From positions 270,001 through 334,000 of the forward strand of contig JAWNZC010000299.1 in assembly GCA_035771165.1 (NCBI GenBank): DNA of 64,000 nucleotides, written 5' to 3'. The notes beneath the pieces were generated by a model. It saw only the letters and a program-made list of their open reading frames with translations. It was not told the DNA's origin and ran no database searches. The translations under genes were made by a program, and so were the position numbers. Source of the DNA: Paragorgia papillata (taxonomy: Eukaryota; Cnidaria; Anthozoa; Scleralcyonacea; Coralliidae). Positions 9,834 to 19,461 of the stretch are shown one piece after another. The stretch's first letter is position 1. Each line of letters opens with the position of its first letter.

Positions 9834-12518
9834 ATGAAGAGAAAGTATCCAAGCGGTTATTCCAAAAAGAAGCAAAAAGAAATTCGATTCCAGAATGAAG
9901 CAAAAGGAAGACGAACATTGGAAGAATTTAATTGGGGAAAACCGAAAACGTCTGCTGAAAACTTAGTACCAGAAATACAGGATGTTCTAAATGACACAGG
10001 AAAGCCTTGTGAAGTAAATAAATTGCCTATGCAGGAGGAGAACGTGAATCATCCAAGGCCAAGCGAGGGTGAACTTAGCCCAACTAGTAGTACTGAGAAT
10101 AGTCCAACCAACGTTGAGAGATTAGAAGAATCGACAATGACTGCAGCTGATCTGCAATATCACGAACAATCTTCCATTGAGCCATCAAGATCCTCATCAT
10201 ATAAATCATCAGATGTAGAAAAATCAGTAACTGTGACTGTTGATGAGAGTCATGACACTATTGAATCTGCCGCAGCTACAGTCAGTAATGATGTCGCGAC
10301 GTGGAAAAAGCTCTCTAGTAAAGAGAGGGACGCCCTAGCTGTTATGGCACCTCAACCAATCCCTAAGGACTTACCAAAGGACACCAAGAACAGATCTTTT
10401 CCGATGAGTATATTTTCTAAGAGAATGCCCAATGGCGAAACAGTTGAGAGGGACTGGTTGGTATGGAGCGAAACAGGGAAATGTCTTTACTGCTTCTGTT
10501 GTTGCCTTTTCAGCACTAAACCACCCTCTTCGGCATTTTCTGAATTCAGTCATCCTCAATTAGGTTGTAAAGACAACTGGCGAAAACTGTACGAGAAAAC
10601 ACAGACACATGAAAGAAGTCAAATGCATATCTCCAACTACATGATATGGAGAGATTTTCTCGTGTCCGCGGAGAATAAGCGTGGAATTGACGCTCTTCAA
10701 CAACAAGCGTTGAGTGCAGAGAAGGAGAGATGGCGGCAAATTCTGAGATGTCTGCTTGAGGTGACGCTGTTTTTGGCTGAGAGAAATCTTCCATTCAGAG
10801 GCTCCAGTTCTACTGTGGGGGATTTGGACAACGGTTTGTTTCTTGGAACTCTAGAGCTCGTCAGTTCTTACAATCCAACCATCAAAGAGCATTTGGACAC
10901 AGTTAAGAAGTATCAAGAAAGGGGAGAGCGCATGCAAGCCCATTATTTGTCATGGCAAAGTCAAAATGAGTTCCTAAGTCTCTGTGCAAAGAAGATTATG
11001 AATAAGATTATATCTGAAATAGAACAGTCCTACTATTATGGTCTGATAGTGGACGGAACACCAGATGTTTCACATACAGAGCAACTCACCTTTGTTTTAC
11101 GATATGCTGTTCTCAAGAACGGCAATTGGGAAGTGGTGGAGAGATTTCTAACGATCAAAGATTTTGAGAAGAAGAAAGGAGAAGACATCTGTCAGGTTAT
11201 ATTCAGCATCCTTAAAGAACACAAGATCAACATCGACAGGTGTAGAGGGCAGGGTTATGATAATGCCTCTAATATGTCAGGATGCTACAAGGGAGTGCAA
11301 GCTTTGTTTTTGGAAAAAAATCCCCAAGCCTTTTATGCTCCATGCAGTGCCCACAGTTTGAACTTGTGTGGTGTGCATGCAGTTGAGGTGGCACCAGAAA
11401 TCAAGCTCTTTTTTGGCAATGTCCAAAAGCTGTATAATCTATTTTCTGCAAGTCCAGCTCGTTGGAAGATTCTGAAAGATACTACGGGAGTTTCATTGCA
11501 CAGCCTGTCAAAAACCAGATGGAGTGCAAGAATTGACGCAGTTAGACCACTGGTGAAGAATCACAAGAAGATGCTGGAGGCCCTTTCAAAATTGCAAACT
11601 GAGCTTGATTTAACAGCTGAAGCTTATAGTGATTCTGAATGTCTGCTGATGTGGATGAATTCATTTGAATACATTCTCATGGCGACCTTTTGGTTCAAGA
11701 CACTTCAGTGCATCGACGATGTCAACAAGATACTGCAGTTTGCAGATATTTCTATCGCTGAAGAGGCCAAGTATCTTGGATCCTTACACCAAGATGTCCA
11801 GACCCTTCGAGATTCGTGGGAAAATCTGCTCGAAGAGGCAAAGCTTGTTTCATCTGCACTGGACCAGACGACAACATTGCAAGAGAAACGTTCCAGAAAG
11901 ACAACGAGGAGAAATCCAAATGAAGCAGAAGAGCATGTTCATTCCACTCAAGAAGAAGCGTTTAAAGTTAACGTTTTCTACAAAGCATTAGATACTCTTT
12001 TGCTACAGCTTTCGGAAAGATTCAAAGCTGTTGAGGAACTTGCAGATATGTTTGAGTTCATTGTCAACCCTCCTGTGAATCCATCCAATGAAATTGTCAA
12101 GGAGCAAGCCAAACGACTTGCTGAGAGCTATCCCAATGATGTCATCGAAGAAGACCTGGAGGAGGAGCTTCGTCATTATGCCAAATTTTTTCAAGATCTT
12201 GGTGTTAAAGCAGTAGCTAAGAAAAACAAAGCTATAGCTTTGTTGAATTACATATTTGAGAAGAAGATCGAGTCCTTATATCCACAGATTTGCATTTGCC
12301 TTCGGATTTTTTTGTCTATCCCTGTATCAGTAGCATCAGGAGAACGTTCGTTCAGCAAACTTGCTTTGATAAAATCCAGACTGCGATCAACAATGACACA
12401 AGAAAGGATCGCAAATCTTATGGTACTGTCCATAGAGCATCGTTTGGCAAGATGTCTTAACTTTGAAGATTTAATTGACAGTTTTGCGGCTGAAAAAGCC
12501 AGAAAAAAGATTTTCTAG
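9834..12518 (+). CDS. hAT transposase, zf-TTF/DUF4371 (ZMYM1-like) type, intact 894 aa
   Basis: The N-terminal 150 residues are basic then Ser/Thr-rich. A TTF-type zinc finger follows at about 190-280 (DWLVWSETGKCLYCFCCCLF, KTQTHERSQMH). The DUF4371/RNase H-like core has VDGTPDVSHTEQLTFVLRYA (about 405, first Asp) and GQGYDNASNMSG (about 473, second Asp). The C-terminal hAT dimerisation block is SVASGERSFSKLALIKSRLR (about 832). No stop or frameshift is seen over 894 codons, about the full length for the family. A short upstream exon (ATGGCGGCTAGG at about 9171 followed by GTAAGT) may supply a 5' UTR or alternative start. It moves the element by cut-and-paste. Confidence 0.93.
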   Translation: MKRKYPSGYSKKKQKEIRFQNEAKGRRTLEEFNWGKPKTSAENLVPEIQDVLNDTGKPCEVNKLPMQEENVNHPRPSEGELSPTSSTENSPTNVERLEESTMTAADLQYHEQSSIEPSRSSSYKSSDVEKSVTVTVDESHDTIESAAATVSNDVATWKKLSSKERDALAVMAPQPIPKDLPKDTKNRSFPMSIFSKRMPNGETVERDWLVWSETGKCLYCFCCCLFSTKPPSSAFSEFSHPQLGCKDNWRKLYEKTQTHERSQMHISNYMIWRDFLVSAENKRGIDALQQQALSAEKERWRQILRCLLEVTLFLAERNLPFRGSSSTVGDLDNGLFLGTLELVSSYNPTIKEHLDTVKKYQERGERMQAHYLSWQSQNEFLSLCAKKIMNKIISEIEQSYYYGLIVDGTPDVSHTEQLTFVLRYAVLKNGNWEVVERFLTIKDFEKKKGEDICQVIFSILKEHKINIDRCRGQGYDNASNMSGCYKGVQALFLEKNPQAFYAPCSAHSLNLCGVHAVEVAPEIKLFFGNVQKLYNLFSASPARWKILKDTTGVSLHSLSKTRWSARIDAVRPLVKNHKKMLEALSKLQTELDLTAEAYSDSECLLMWMNSFEYILMATFWFKTLQCIDDVNKILQFADISIAEEAKYLGSLHQDVQTLRDSWENLLEEAKLVSSALDQTTTLQEKRSRKTTRRNPNEAEEHVHSTQEEAFKVNVFYKALDTLLLQLSERFKAVEELADMFEFIVNPPVNPSNEIVKEQAKRLAESYPNDVIEEDLEEELRHYAKFFQDLGVKAVAKKNKAIALLNYIFEKKIESLYPQICICLRIFLSIPVSVASGERSFSKLALIKSRLRSTMTQERIANLMVLSIEHRLARCLNFEDLIDSFAAEKARKKIF

Positions 12519-12783
12519 ATTCTGGACAATAAAGATCTTAAAATATTGATGTAGTTCATAAAGTTTTCGCAAGCTCTGACTCTGAGGAAGTCCTGAGTTA
12601 AACAGGACGAAAGCTTAGCTATAATAAAGCAATTATAAATTATACATGGTTGTATCCGCAAACTTTAATACTTTATGAACTATATCAATAAAGATTTTAC
12701 TGCCATGACGTCATCACTATGACGTCATCAGGGGCCCCAATCAATTTTTGCCCCGGGCCCCACAAAACCTCTCGGCGGCCCTG
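12519..12783. other. hAT-1 3' UTR and right TIR
   Basis: Contains AATAAAG-type signals shortly after the stop and imperfect repeats of an AAAGTTT...TTCATAAAG block. Two GACGTCAT palindromes lie near 12705-12727. It ends in the TIR CTCTCGGCGGCCCTG. No coding sequence is seen. Confidence 0.7.
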
Positions 12784-12917
12784 TCTGCATGATGCCCAGT
12801 TAGTGGACAAATTTTTCATTCTTTTTTCCCACTCTTTTTTATGTTCGTGTCCTGCAACTGTCTTCATATCAGCAAGCATTTTATCACATTCTTTTATCAG
12901 GATTGTCAAATCATCTT
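12784..12917 (-). CDS. KDZ gene exon, upstream half, cut by hAT-1
   Basis: Starts after a TTTTGCAG acceptor. It encodes KECDKMLADMKTVAGHEHKK and KRMKNLSTNWASC, then runs into the TSD. It is helical and charged. With the downstream half at 8461-8704 it forms one exon that stays in frame across the insertion site. Confidence 0.65.
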
Positions 12918-13107
12918 CTGCAAAACATTAAATTAAAATAGGATCAACTAACTCCTAACAGCTTAAACACCAATAAAAGTTTCTTGACTTATGTGTAACA
13001 TGAAATACCAACTCACCAACTTCCTAAAGTAAAATAAACAGAAGACAACTAGTGATGACTGTAGAGCTACTATATATGTATATAAATCACAAATTATACA
13101 CAATTAC

Positions 13108-13170
13108 CTGGTACATGTTCACTGTTAGATTCCTCGTTGTCTTGTATATCTTCTACGTGATGATCATCTT
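13108..13170 (-). CDS. KDZ gene small acidic exon
   Basis: A 63-nt exon with acceptor CAAACCAG and donor GTAATT. It encodes EDDHHVEDIQDNEESNSEHV. It is acidic and low in complexity, and is assigned by splice signals and frame. Confidence 0.4.
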
Positions 13171-13383
13171 CTGGTTTGTTCACATAAACAAAAAATAAAT
13201 AAATAAACATGACTACATAATTTATGTACAAATATGGACGTACATTTATATAAAATTAATTTTAGTTTAATACCATTACGTATATTTAATTATTTACAGT
13301 ATAACAAGACAAGAAATGGTTTACGAGACAAGTAGAAATATTCTAAAAAAAAGCTGTAACACAAGTTACTATAAATACCATCA

Positions 13384-13640
13384 GAACATGTTCCTTTCCT
13401 ATTGATAACTCGATCTCTTTCCATATTTGCGCTAGTATTTCTTGGTCGCCGTGGTCGACCATGAACCGGCCTTCCGGAATCATCAAGAAAAACCACATTG
13501 CATTGCTTCTTTTTCTTCTTTTTGGGTTGACGAAAATCCGGACTACTTTTAATCAATTCCTCCATTTTAGCAGAGAGACGCTCTTCCGACACACCACCTG
13601 TTTTAAACCTTACAGTTCGTCCACCTCTCTTGTCCGCCAT
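13384..13640 (-). CDS. KDZ gene first coding exon
   Basis: The likely start is MADKRGGRTVRFKTGGVSEE in a CCAATATGGCGGAC context. It has a lysine run (KKKKKKQ, a likely nuclear signal) and a GRPVHGRPRRPR basic, AT-hook-like patch. It ends at a GTATTT donor. A longer in-frame ATG exists upstream at 13724, but the CpG/GGCGG context around 13640 fits the start better. Confidence 0.5.
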
Positions 13641-13715
13641 ATTGGACGGGAAGCGCCGCATTAATCGCACTCGGTCCGAAAGCCTGGAACTCGAGTACAT
13701 AAAACATGCACACGT

Positions 13716-14100
13716 ATGATGCATTGCATCATAGAATTGGTATTGGTTGTATGTTGTATATCATCATACGGAACAAGAGACTGTGTTGACTCAGGGGTAC
13801 GAAGTGTCCTCACTTTTTTAGTGCGCATGTCACACGCCGCCATGTTCAAAGCAAGTAAACCCCAGCGGATCAACAAGGAACAACATGGCGGAAAACGAAG
13901 TCGGGTCACCAAAACGGCTCTAGCAGGAAAAGTTTTTGGACGATTTCCTTTTAACTTTGATATTTTACAAATGAAAGGTAAGCGACCAATTGACGTGCGG
14001 TTAGAAGGCATACAAACACGTTTTCGCGTGGAATTTAGCAACTTCTGAGCGATGACCTGCCCGCTCCTCAATGACTGAAGTGCGTCAGTCGGGTACGGTA
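13716..14100. promoter_or_regulatory. GC-richer divergent segment upstream of the KDZ gene
   Basis: An open but unrecognised reading frame (110 codons, + strand) covers 13716-14048 and a 136-codon frame lies opposite. Neither resembles a known protein. The block carries several GCCGCCATGTT/AACATGGCGG words in both orientations, a YY1-type core often found at animal promoters. I read it as promoter-proximal DNA rather than a gene. Confidence 0.3.
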
Positions 14101-16170
14101 TCTCGGTACATATTTCAAATTACAGAGAACTTTATCAAGAGTTTTTAAACATCATTTCACATCAGTTACATATTTTTAATTGAGAATTGCACAGTGAGTA
14201 AAGCGTGCTCTTGTTTTTACGAATATTTTAAGGATATTATAATATGCGCACTCACTCCAAACACTCACTCCAAATTTGTTACATGTATTAAAATTGATGA
14301 TCAAGTATTTTAGTCTGGTTCAGTTCAATGGGTAAAAATACCAATTCCACAGAATTCCATCTTTATGTGTTTGTTTACCTTCTAGTAACGTTCTTACTCC
14401 AATTGTTTGTCTGTTGTATTAAGTGAATTGTGATTGAAGACATTGAACAAGATTTATTTTTGTCATTAACCTACCATGACTAAAGTTGATACACTTGATA
14501 AGCTGTTGAAATGTTGATTTGATTTTGTTCTTTTCTTGTAATTTTAGTAAATAATTTGTTTGGATTGTGCGTGTATTTGGACATCACAACTTACAGGATG
14601 AAAATCAGAAGCTTCCATTAGAAAAGACACAGTTTGATGCCTGAATTGATGGAGGCTTTTATAAAACTCACGTGTTTTTGATTCACTTGTTTCACTTTTA
14701 AAGTGCCATTAATAGTCGAACTTTATTTGAGTATTGTTGTATTACTGGATTTTAAAAAGGAAAAACTGATAATAAACACCACCTAAAACTATTCAAGTGT
14801 ATATGTGTTGTCAGTTGTGATTGTGATGATGATATAATATTACTGCAGTACATATTAAAACTATCTGTTTCTGAAAGTCTCAAAACCCACACCTGTATTT
14901 GCTAGAGTATCAAAGGCTTGCATAGTGTACATTTCATTTAAAAGCATTATTTTAAATATGTCAAGTTGATGTGTAGATGATAAATTGCAAAAATGTTGAC
15001 AGCTGTTAACAGAAACAGCTGTTGGAAATGTGTTCCAAATTCTTAATGTAGATTAATTTAGGTATAAACCATCCACCCTATAATAAGAGGATATACTGTA
15101 CATTAGAGTTGTTGTTGGTATACATTTAAGCATTTGCATTATTTATATACATATTGGAAACCCCATATACCTGACTGTGTTTACCACTGACTACAAAACG
15201 TTTTTGCAAACAAGTTACAATGTTAACCAAACCCAATAAGTTTTAAACATTTATTTCATATATACAGTACAAAATAGGTAAAGGTCAGTTCTTTTGACCA
15301 CTAAATTTTACTGTTACAAGCTCTGTGTATACAAGATGCAAAATTAAGAAAATGTATTATTACCAGTTGCCCACCACAGGACAAATAGTAGTAACTGGTC
15401 CTTTACTATTTTACTGGCCAACACCCTATTAATTAAATTAACCAGTAGACCTTAAACCTTTTTTCCTTATTTATTATAAAGACATGAAATTAACACCTTT
15501 TTGTTCTTAAACATGAAGTAAGTAGAAAGTCTTTTGTTCAAAATGTTTACACTCAGTATGACTGAAGCTGTTGAAGAACATTTGCCACTATTCCTGTGTC
15601 AGTGGCCAGTGATGTGGGTCAGTGCTGTGGAGAATCCCCTCTTGATTTTCTACAGTTCATTGTTTCTTAAGATTTCATTTCAAATCTATTCTCAGCTAAA
15701 AAAGGAGAGAAACTATCAGAAGGTTGCACATCTATAATCTAGGTTAATCTTTTTATCAGCAGCAACGTTTACAAATATTAAATGAAATTGTAGAAATACT
15801 GGCATTTGTTTGTCAGCCTTCAACAAATATATGTCAAATCATAATTGCCTAAAATCCGTCCAAATAGAGAGCTATAGAGTTGCTTCGTTCTTCAAAATTG
15901 CTTGTCCGATTAAGATAGAACAACCAATACGTATAATTTTATCATTATACTTTAAATTTAAACTGTTTTTAAAGAGTTTCCTCACTTATTTATTCTTGAA
16001 AGTACAACTTCAAAAGTGGACGCGTAGCTCCAGCCGGACCGATTAACAAGATAATGAAATCGGAAATTTCCCGTTCAAATTTCGTTAAATATCTTCCTTA
16101 CCACAATAAATTTGACTACTTACCTTCACTTTCAATGTACTATCCGTCCCAAGAAATATTACCACCAAAA
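14101..16170. other. AT-rich DNA with no recognisable feature
   Basis: About 2 kb with only short ORFs (for example 67 codons at 15534 and 78 codons at 15810), none with recognisable motifs. No TIR, long repeat or RNA gene was found by eye. Confidence 0.5.
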
Positions 16171-16359
16171 TTTTGAGTTATAGCCATTTAAACGATCAGA
16201 ACGCACTTTTCGCCATATTGTTTACTGTTGAGAGTAGCTGCTTTTACTTGCTTTCAACATGGCCGTCAACATGCGCGAGGCGATCTGCGCGAGGACATAA
16301 ACATCAAAGGTTCCGACGAGAGTGGGCCTTCTGCTCAATATTTATTCTGTGGACCAAAT

Positions 16360-16585
16360 CCACAAAGGCCACCAAAAAAAAAATCCACAGAGGCCACCAG
16401 GCCAGGGACCGATCCCTGAAACGTCCACAAAGGCCACTTTTTCAGGGACCGAAAATCCACAATGGCCACATACACAAAAGGCCACTTGGAAAAAAAGTGG
16501 CCTTTGTGGAATGGCCTTTGTGGATTTTTATTCCGCAAAGTCCATCGCTGTTCCACAAAGGCCACTTTTTTTTCCAAGAACCTAG
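16360..16585. repeat. Clustered CCACAAAGGCCAC repeats in both orientations
   Basis: At least eight variants of TCCACAAAGGCCAC, or its complement GTGGCCTTTGTGGA, are packed into 220 bp. There is a palindromic core at about 16485-16515 (CCACTTGGAAAAAAAGTGGC) and two GGACCGA words near 16405-16450. ORFs across it are by-products. It abuts the truncated gypsy integrase. Confidence 0.75.
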
Positions 16586-16587
16586 CC

Positions 16588-17216
16588 CTAAGCACACATA
16601 CTGGTCAACAGATATTGATTGCCTGCCTTAGTCTTAGGTAATGGGCCAACACTTACTCTACTAAACGGCTCCTCGAAGGCTGGGATTGGCTGTAAATAGG
16701 CTTTTGGATTCACCTGATTTAGTTTTGCAACAACCTGACAAGTGTGGCAAGTTTTACAAAATTGCACTACATCTCGTCTAACATTAGGCCAGTAGAAATG
16801 ACTTGGTAACATCTAAATGGCCATGCAGAAACGGGGGTTTCATGTGCTAGGCTAAGCATGTCAGAACGGTAAGTTTTTGGCACAACAATCTGATATCTGA
16901 CAGTCCACTCATCATCTGCCGGAACATCAGGCAGTCTCCACTTTCTCATTAAAATATCGTTTTTAATAAAGTAGCAGACCGGATTCTTCGCAATTTCGGC
17001 CTCGTGAACTGCTTTATGAAATAAGACAGAGATCTCATGATCATTTTGTTGTGCATTAATAAGATTTGGCTTTGAAAAGGTTTCTTGAGACGATTCAGAT
17101 GTTGAACTAACGCCTTCGAAAGCTTGGCCAAGAAAAGTGTCTGACAAATCGATGACGTCTTCACTAGCGTCATGCTCTAATTGCTTCCATTCTACACCAA
17201 TAGCCGCTCCAACCAT
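16588..17216 (-). pseudogene. Ty3/gypsy retrotransposon polyprotein remnant (integrase zinc-binding and start of core)
   Basis: Two frames on the minus strand join near 16800. The upstream frame contains KRKW-like linker sequence and YQIVVPKTYRSDMLSLAHET; the downstream frame contains SHFYWPNVRRDVVQFCKTCH and CQVVAKLNQ. Together these form the H2C2 zinc-binding domain of a Metaviridae integrase, followed by VGPLPKTKAGNQYLL, the start of the catalytic core. The core is then cut by the GGCC repeat cluster. A frameshift lies in the H...GH segment. Its 5' end overlaps the first visible PLE-1 codons. Confidence 0.8.
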
Positions 17217-17467
17217 CCTCCTTCCATAATAAATCAGCTATCAACAACAGTAAACAGAAGAATCTCATCACTCTCATCAGATCAATCATCTTTCGATCAC
17301 CATTCATCATCATTTCATCAGCATTCTACGAGAACGCACTCCACTGTAGCAACTATAATATCAAACTGCAATATCTCCCAACAATAGCACCACCTCTACG
17401 ACCAATAAGAGAAAACGGCATAAATGTCATCTGATTCAACCCTCCCTACAGTAAGAACGTAAATACT
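17181..17467 (+). pseudogene. PLE-1 reverse transcriptase fragment (left part)
   Basis: Reads YTNSRSNHPPSIINQLSTTV and NRRISSLSSDQSSFD, then after a frameshift near 17310 YENALHCSNYNIKLQYLPT, and after a TGA in place of a tryptophan codon FNPPYSKNVNT. SNHPP, RIS.LS, Y..AL..S.YN and FNPPYS..V.TN are the order seen in Penelope-like and related GIY-YIG retroelements. It is interrupted by the LINE at 17468 and resumes at 18347. Confidence 0.75.
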
Positions 17468-18346
17468 TACGTATGAACAACAAAAGTATAAATCAACATT
17501 CATGAGTAAAACTCCTTGGAGTTGAAGTTGATGATACATTAAGTTGGAAGCCACATTGTGAGAAACTCCTTAAAGATTGTTCTAAGTGTCTTGGCCTACT
17601 ATATAGATTCAAGAAATACATACCACCAAAAGTTCTAAAGTTAATTGCTGAAACGTTAATACTATCTAAACTGAACTATTGTTGTACTGTTTGGGGTGCC
17701 GTATTAAACCAGGATTCGATAAATTATCTGCAAAAGCTTCAGAATAAGGTCGCTAGATTAATTTTAAATTATAAAGTTAATGAAATTTCTAGAAGAGACT
17801 TACATAGCGAAATAGGCTGGCTAACTGTCAGACAAAGGATTTATCTCCAAACTCTAATTATGTTACATAAATCATTATATACCTATGAGCCTTCCACCAT
17901 TTATATGCATCTTCATGTATTAGAAATTTTACATCAGCATAATACAAGGTTCTCAACAAGGTGTAGAAAGGATAAACTATTATTAAAGAAACCTAAATTT
18001 AAGAAGAAAACATTTTTAGCCCGGGCTTTTAGAGTTAGAGCAATTGAAATATGGAACAATCTCAATAGTGAAACTAAGAGTATAGCTTCTAAATCTCGGT
18101 TTAAATCGGCTTTTCGTAAGCAGCTTAGTTGGTTTATATAATTAGTGTTAACCCTCTAACTCGTAGAAAAATGTAATATATATGTAATTTACCATATATT
18201 TATATATTTATCCATTTAGAAGTTATACTCAAAATTTTAGTAAATATATTAATTATTTAAATTATTTATTTTAAGACCTTGTGTAAACTAGCACTAGCTA
18301 ACTGAGGATCTTATTAAATACAAATGCAAATACAAATACAAATACT
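17468..18346 (+). mobile_element. 5'-truncated LINE insertion in PLE-1, TSD AAATACT
   Basis: A non-LTR retrotransposon 3' end inserted in PLE-1. AAATACT lies at 17461-17467 and again at 18340-18346, merging with an (AAATAC)n 3' tail. On both sides PLE-1 coding resumes in the same frame. The length, about 0.87 kb, indicates 5' truncation, as is typical of target-primed insertion. Confidence 0.85.
17504..18141 (+). pseudogene. LINE ORF2 C-terminal fragment (reverse transcriptase thumb and tail)
   Basis: Reads LLGVEVDDTLSWKPHCEKLL, LSKLNYCCTVWGAVL, LQKLQNKVARLIL and ARAFRVRAIEIWNNLNSE. L G V ... D..L.W..H, L.YC..VWG and L...QNK..R.I are the classic end of Jockey/CR1/RTE-type ORF2 proteins. It is open to its natural stop; the RT catalytic motifs are missing by 5' truncation. 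Confidence 0.85.
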
Positions 18347-18491
18347 AACATCACACGAAACTTTCTAAGACTCGTTGACAAGCATTTCCCAAGAACAAAC
18401 CTTTTACACAAAATCTTTAACAGAAACACCATTAAAGTCAGTTACAGTTGCATGGAAAATATCAAGAGTACTATTTCTAAACATAACCGTG
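18347..18491 (+). pseudogene. PLE-1 fragment between the LINE and Polinton A
   Basis: Reads [20 protein letters not shown] and [20 protein letters not shown], then ISKHN at the Polinton junction. FL.L.DKHFP and KIFN.NT.KVSYSC are a hallmark of GIY-YIG-bearing PLE-type proteins between RT and linker. The next PLE-1 codons follow at 41420. Confidence 0.85.
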
Positions 18492-18870
18492 AGTAGTAAT
18501 ACCCCCCCATATAGGGATGAAAGGGATGCCGCCTCATTAATTATTCAATTTTTTATTTATTCAATCTCAGGCTCCTTTGAGACCTCTTAACCCTAACCTC
18601 ATTATTTCTCAGACTCCCTCAGGACACCCTAACCCTAATATCATTATTTATGCGTCATTATTTCTCAGGTTCCTTTGGGACGTAGTAACCCTAACTTCCC
18701 CCCTAACCCCAACTTTTATCCAACCCCCCGGTATTCATACGTCACTCCCGAATGGTCTCCGACTAATTTCCGAAGATCGTCTTATCAAAAGGCACTCGAC
18801 TTATATAAGTAATAGGAACCAAAATTTCATTTATACACTTTACCCTACTGATAGTCAACACTTGTGGGGT
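18492..18870. repeat. Element A left terminal inverted repeat
   Basis: Pairs with about 40945-41419. It contains spaced CCCTAACC/TAACCCTAA words and a repeated CTCAGGCTCCTTTGAGAC-like unit. The right copy has an extra internal repeat, so it is longer. A TTTATACACTTTACCC block just before the first gene is also shared with element C. Confidence 0.85.
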
Positions 18871-18892
18871 ACGTAGACGTTAAGAGCGTATC

Positions 18893-19273
18893 ATGGATAT
18901 TATTTACGATGAATTAAAGAAAAATAACATTGATATCGATAAAGACACTCTGTCTTTTCACTTAGAATCCTTACTTACCGAACAACAGGGGTTGTACGAA
19001 TGTGTAAACGGTCGAATCTGTGGAGATAACTTGGTGAATATTCACAGGGAGATGCATGCGACCAATTTTGGGCGTATTATTGCCTATTTAGCTTTAGTTC
19101 TTAAAGTAAGTGACTCCTGTGACGAAGAAACGATCAGAGAGGCCGTGAGAAGAACGATAAACGATTTGAGACGTATAGACTTGACAAAATATAAACGAAA
19201 TAAAACTATATCCCGATGGCTTGGTTCACTGCTTCTCAGACTGATATTTGCATACTTCCATGTACATTATTGA
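18893..19273 (+). CDS. Candidate Bcl-2-like protein of element A (126 aa)
   Basis: A small helical protein beginning MDIIYDELKKNNID. NFGRIIAYLALVLKV (about residues 58-72) resembles the BH1 signature (N-W/F-G-R-I/V) of Bcl-2-family proteins. The C-terminus WLGSLLLRLIFAYF is hydrophobic, as expected for a membrane tail. Bcl-2-like genes are known in several animal DNA viruses and have been reported in adintovirus-type Polinton relatives, where they would block host cell death. Homologues lie at both ends of element C and a decayed one at the other end of A. The assignment rests on one motif plus length, so it is tentative. Confidence 0.5.
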   Translation: MDIIYDELKKNNIDIDKDTLSFHLESLLTEQQGLYECVNGRICGDNLVNIHREMHATNFGRIIAYLALVLKVSDSCDEETIREAVRRTINDLRRIDLTKYKRNKTISRWLGSLLLRLIFAYFHVHY

Positions 19274-19461
19274 TGTTAATGACTCATTAAAAAGTCATTA
19301 GTATTTTAAACAAAAGAACGAGTCTGGGCGAGTCCGGGCGACGTCAGAACTTAGACAAAGAAATCCTGATTAATATGTGCGTAACCATAGAGAGTTGAAC
19401 AGCGTCACCTCGCTTGGTGTATCATTCGCTTACTGTTTGTCGTCAGAGTAAGATCATTGTA

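Larger units (their letters stand above)
8713..12783 (+). mobile_element. hAT-1: complete hAT transposon, 8-bp TSD TCTGCATG
   Basis: The termini are perfect inverted repeats beginning CAGGGCCGCCGAGAG. The 8-bp TSD TCTGCATG lies at 8705-8712 and 12784-12791. The 4.07-kb element carries one long intact transposase ORF. An 8-bp TSD and CAG...CTG ends are diagnostic of hAT. It sits inside a KDZ exon, so it is younger than that gene. Perfect TSD and TIRs with an uninterrupted ORF suggest recent and possibly autonomous activity. Confidence 0.95.
713..13640 (-). pseudogene. KDZ-type (Kyakuja/Dileera/Zisupton) transposase gene, about 15 exons, split by hAT-1
   Basis: This is a spliced minus-strand gene. 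Exons, with GT-AG borders read by eye, are about 13640-13384, 13170-13108, 12917-12784 joined to 8704-8461, 8291-8075, 8005-7767, 7138-6960, 6662-6562, 6312-5979, 4634-4516, 4328-4237, 3861-3741, 3663-3321, 2960-2783, 2367-2133 and 1688-713. The order of motifs is that of KDZ transposases: a CxC2-like cysteine/histidine cluster, YWPGSPS, CPSC...DGNMKLYRF, LDETGLEIVGCRH with VNMYSGE, YDIICHYWPWL, GAVHSMKPALSVMHAKA, and WGGRWQEGACATTGEEVE with NSHFSR and TTKHM. In this family the conserved acidic residues in DETG, YD and GEEVE are taken to form the catalytic site. Damage: the hAT insertion at 8713-12783, an apparent frameshift near 1500, and a tandem exon duplication. The exon borders are inferred, not proven by transcripts. 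Confidence 0.75.

Noticed and set aside
13716..14048. 110-codon ORF as a host gene divergent from KDZ
   Set aside because: No recognisable domain, an equally long frame on the opposite strand, and promoter-type GGCGG words.
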